Part shown: positions 5,254 to 6,357 of the stretch, piece by piece | How positions within the stretch are numbered: position 1 is the stretch's first letter | Layout: each line of letters begins with the position of its first letter | Origin: Bacteroidia bacterium | Lineage (GTDB): Bacteria; Bacteroidota; Bacteroidia; B-17B0; Aurantibacillaceae | Length of the DNA stretch: 6,357 nt | Direction of reading: 5' to 3' | NCBI GenBank assembly: GCA_014379485.1 | Contig: JACMLS010000596.1 | Span: 1-6,357, forward strand | The notes under the pieces: generated by a model | Seen by the model: the letters and a program-made list of their open reading frames with translations, nothing else | What the model was told of the DNA's origin: nothing | Databases searched by the model: none | Made by a program: the position numbers and the translations under genes

Positions 5254-6357
5254 TTATTGGATGATCATTTTTTTGGTTACTGACTTACCGTCAACGTTTA
5301 CAGTATAAAAGTAAACACCGGCAGAAAGGCTGCTGCAATCAAGTGAAAGGTTGTGCATGCCTTGATTCAGAGTTCCTGCATTGGTTTCCATAAGTTTCTG
5401 ACCTATCATGTTGCTTACTGACAGGCTTACTTTACCTGCTTTGCTCAATGAAACACCAAAAAATGTATGTCCGTTAAAAGGGTTAGGAAAGTTTTGCCCA
5501 ACAACAAAATCAGGTTTGTTCTGATCTTTGATACCTACCTGGAATAAGAATTTATCTACTTTCAGGTAACCAATGTTGTTGCCTCCGTCTGCATCGCCGT
5601 TGTTCAGCGCTGTGCCTGGTTCAGCATCTTCCATATACTCAATGTGCAGAAAACCATCTATGTCTCTTGCCATTGTAGGAAATGCTTCTTCTATACCGCC
5701 TGTATTGGTTAGATTCATAACTTCAGTCCAGGTAGTTCCTCCATCATAAGAAGCAACACCCCAGATATCACGGAATGACTGGTCATCAGTAGAAACATCC
5801 GCGTCAGCAGGTAAAGAGAAAATAATAAAAATGGCTCCGGAAGCATCTACTGAAATAGTAGGCATAGTTAGTACGCTGGCATTGCGGTAACGGCATGCAG
5901 CGGCATCGGTAACTAATGTACCAAGATCAAATGTGCCGTTCAGATCAACGTCAACAGCAGCCAGGTTAACAGGAATATCCACCTGGGTTTGTGTAATTTC
6001 ATTCCAATAAACAAGCCCGATAGAACCTGGTCTGAATACTGAAGCTCCTGTAGCATCAATACCCACTTCGCTATACGCATAAGCTACGTGTGCTTTTCCA
6101 TTAGCGTCAAGCACAACTGAAAGGCTGCCATCGTTAGTTGGAATAGAATCGTAACCAACTGGTGCCGCCACAGTATAATCAGGAGCGTATTCAAAACTAT
6201 CAACAAGTGTTTTTACAAAAGAGGTACCGTTGTTTGCAGACTTCCACAAAACAACATGCTCTCCAAGACCACCAAGCAAAATAGCCAGGTTGTTGCCTCT
6301 TGCATCAATAGCGTAGTTATCGCCACCACCAAATATGGTCATAGTACTATCGTATCC
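5254..6357 (-). CDS. Secreted sialidase-like protein with T9SS type A C-terminal sorting domain (5' end outside window)
   Basis: Only the C-terminal 367 residues are visible. The frame stays open past the ATG at 6342 to the window edge (GYDST precedes that Met), so the true start lies beyond it. The N-terminal part looks like a sialidase/BNR beta-propeller: Asp-box-like motifs SANNGTSF (about residues 40-47) and SYDGGTTW (203-210), plus repeated 'DA.G..H/I' strands such as VVLDANGKAHVAYAY and ISVDASGAIFIIF. From about residue 283 comes a classic T9SS sorting domain: QNFPNPFNGHTFFGVSLSKA, then VSNMIGQKL, LSAGVYFYTV and the end GKSVTKKMIIQ. The family is exported across the outer membrane by the T9SS (Por) machinery, which removes the tail and releases or anchors the protein at the cell surface. 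Catalytic residues of true sialidases cannot be judged from this fragment. A strong terminator follows 19 bases after the stop. Confidence 0.9.
   Translation of the reverse strand, partial: GYDSTMTIFGGGDNYAIDARGNNLAILLGGLGEHVVLWKSANNGTSFVKTLVDSFEYAPDYTVAAPVGYDSIPTNDGSLSVVLDANGKAHVAYAYSEVGIDATGASVFRPGSIGLVYWNEITQTQVDIPVNLAAVDVDLNGTFDLGTLVTDAAACRYRNASVLTMPTISVDASGAIFIIFSLPADADVSTDDQSFRDIWGVASYDGGTTWTEVMNLTNTGGIEEAFPTMARDIDGFLHIEYMEDAEPGTALNNGDADGGNNIGYLKVDKFLFQVGIKDQNKPDFVVGQNFPNPFNGHTFFGVSLSKAGKVSLSVSNMIGQKLMETNAGTLNQGMHNLSLDCSSLSAGVYFYTVNVDGKSVTKKMIIQ

Noticed and set aside
5254..6342. Complete 362-residue gene starting at the ATG at 6342
   Set aside because: The frame continues without a stop to the window edge and there is no signal peptide at that Met, which a T9SS substrate needs; the gene is cut by the window.

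Overview
The window looks like chromosomal DNA of a Bacteroidota bacterium. The evidence is AT-rich sequence, a secreted protein ending in a type IX secretion (T9SS, Por secretion) C-terminal sorting domain, a very large signal-peptide-bearing Asp-box (BNR) protein of a kind common in this phylum, and Bacteroidota-like intergenic repeats. I see no tRNA, rRNA, CRISPR array, transposase or integrase.

Layout. Bases 1-190 hold no convincing gene, only a possible 3' coding remnant at the left edge. A plus-strand block follows: methylmalonyl-CoA epimerase (191-604), a 48-residue ORF that resembles a small RelE/ParE-type antitoxin (648-794), and a 67-residue hypothetical protein (802-1005), with only 7 bases between the last two. 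These converge on a minus-strand block across about 75 bases. That gap carries no classical hairpin terminator but does carry four regularly spaced G3 tracts on the minus strand (1054-1076). Read in its own direction (right to left), the minus-strand block contains the 3' part of a T9SS-exported sialidase-like protein (6357-5254, running off the right edge), a strong intrinsic terminator (5234-5201), a LolA-fold periplasmic protein (5065-4304), an intergenic repeat (about 4300-4254), and a 1033-residue Asp-box beta-propeller protein (4182-1081).

How the genes relate. The epimerase is a housekeeping enzyme of the propionate/succinate branch; its mutase partner is not in the window. The terminator separates the T9SS gene from the LolA-like gene. 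The LolA-like and Asp-box genes share a strand, lie 121 bases apart with no terminator between them, and both encode exported proteins, so they may be co-transcribed. The two Asp-box proteins appear to use different export fates: one has a T9SS tail, the other has a signal peptide but no such tail. I found no clear evidence of a new multi-gene system. The items most worth a second look are the possible orphan antitoxin micro-operon and the G-quadruplex-like 3' end of the giant Asp-box gene.
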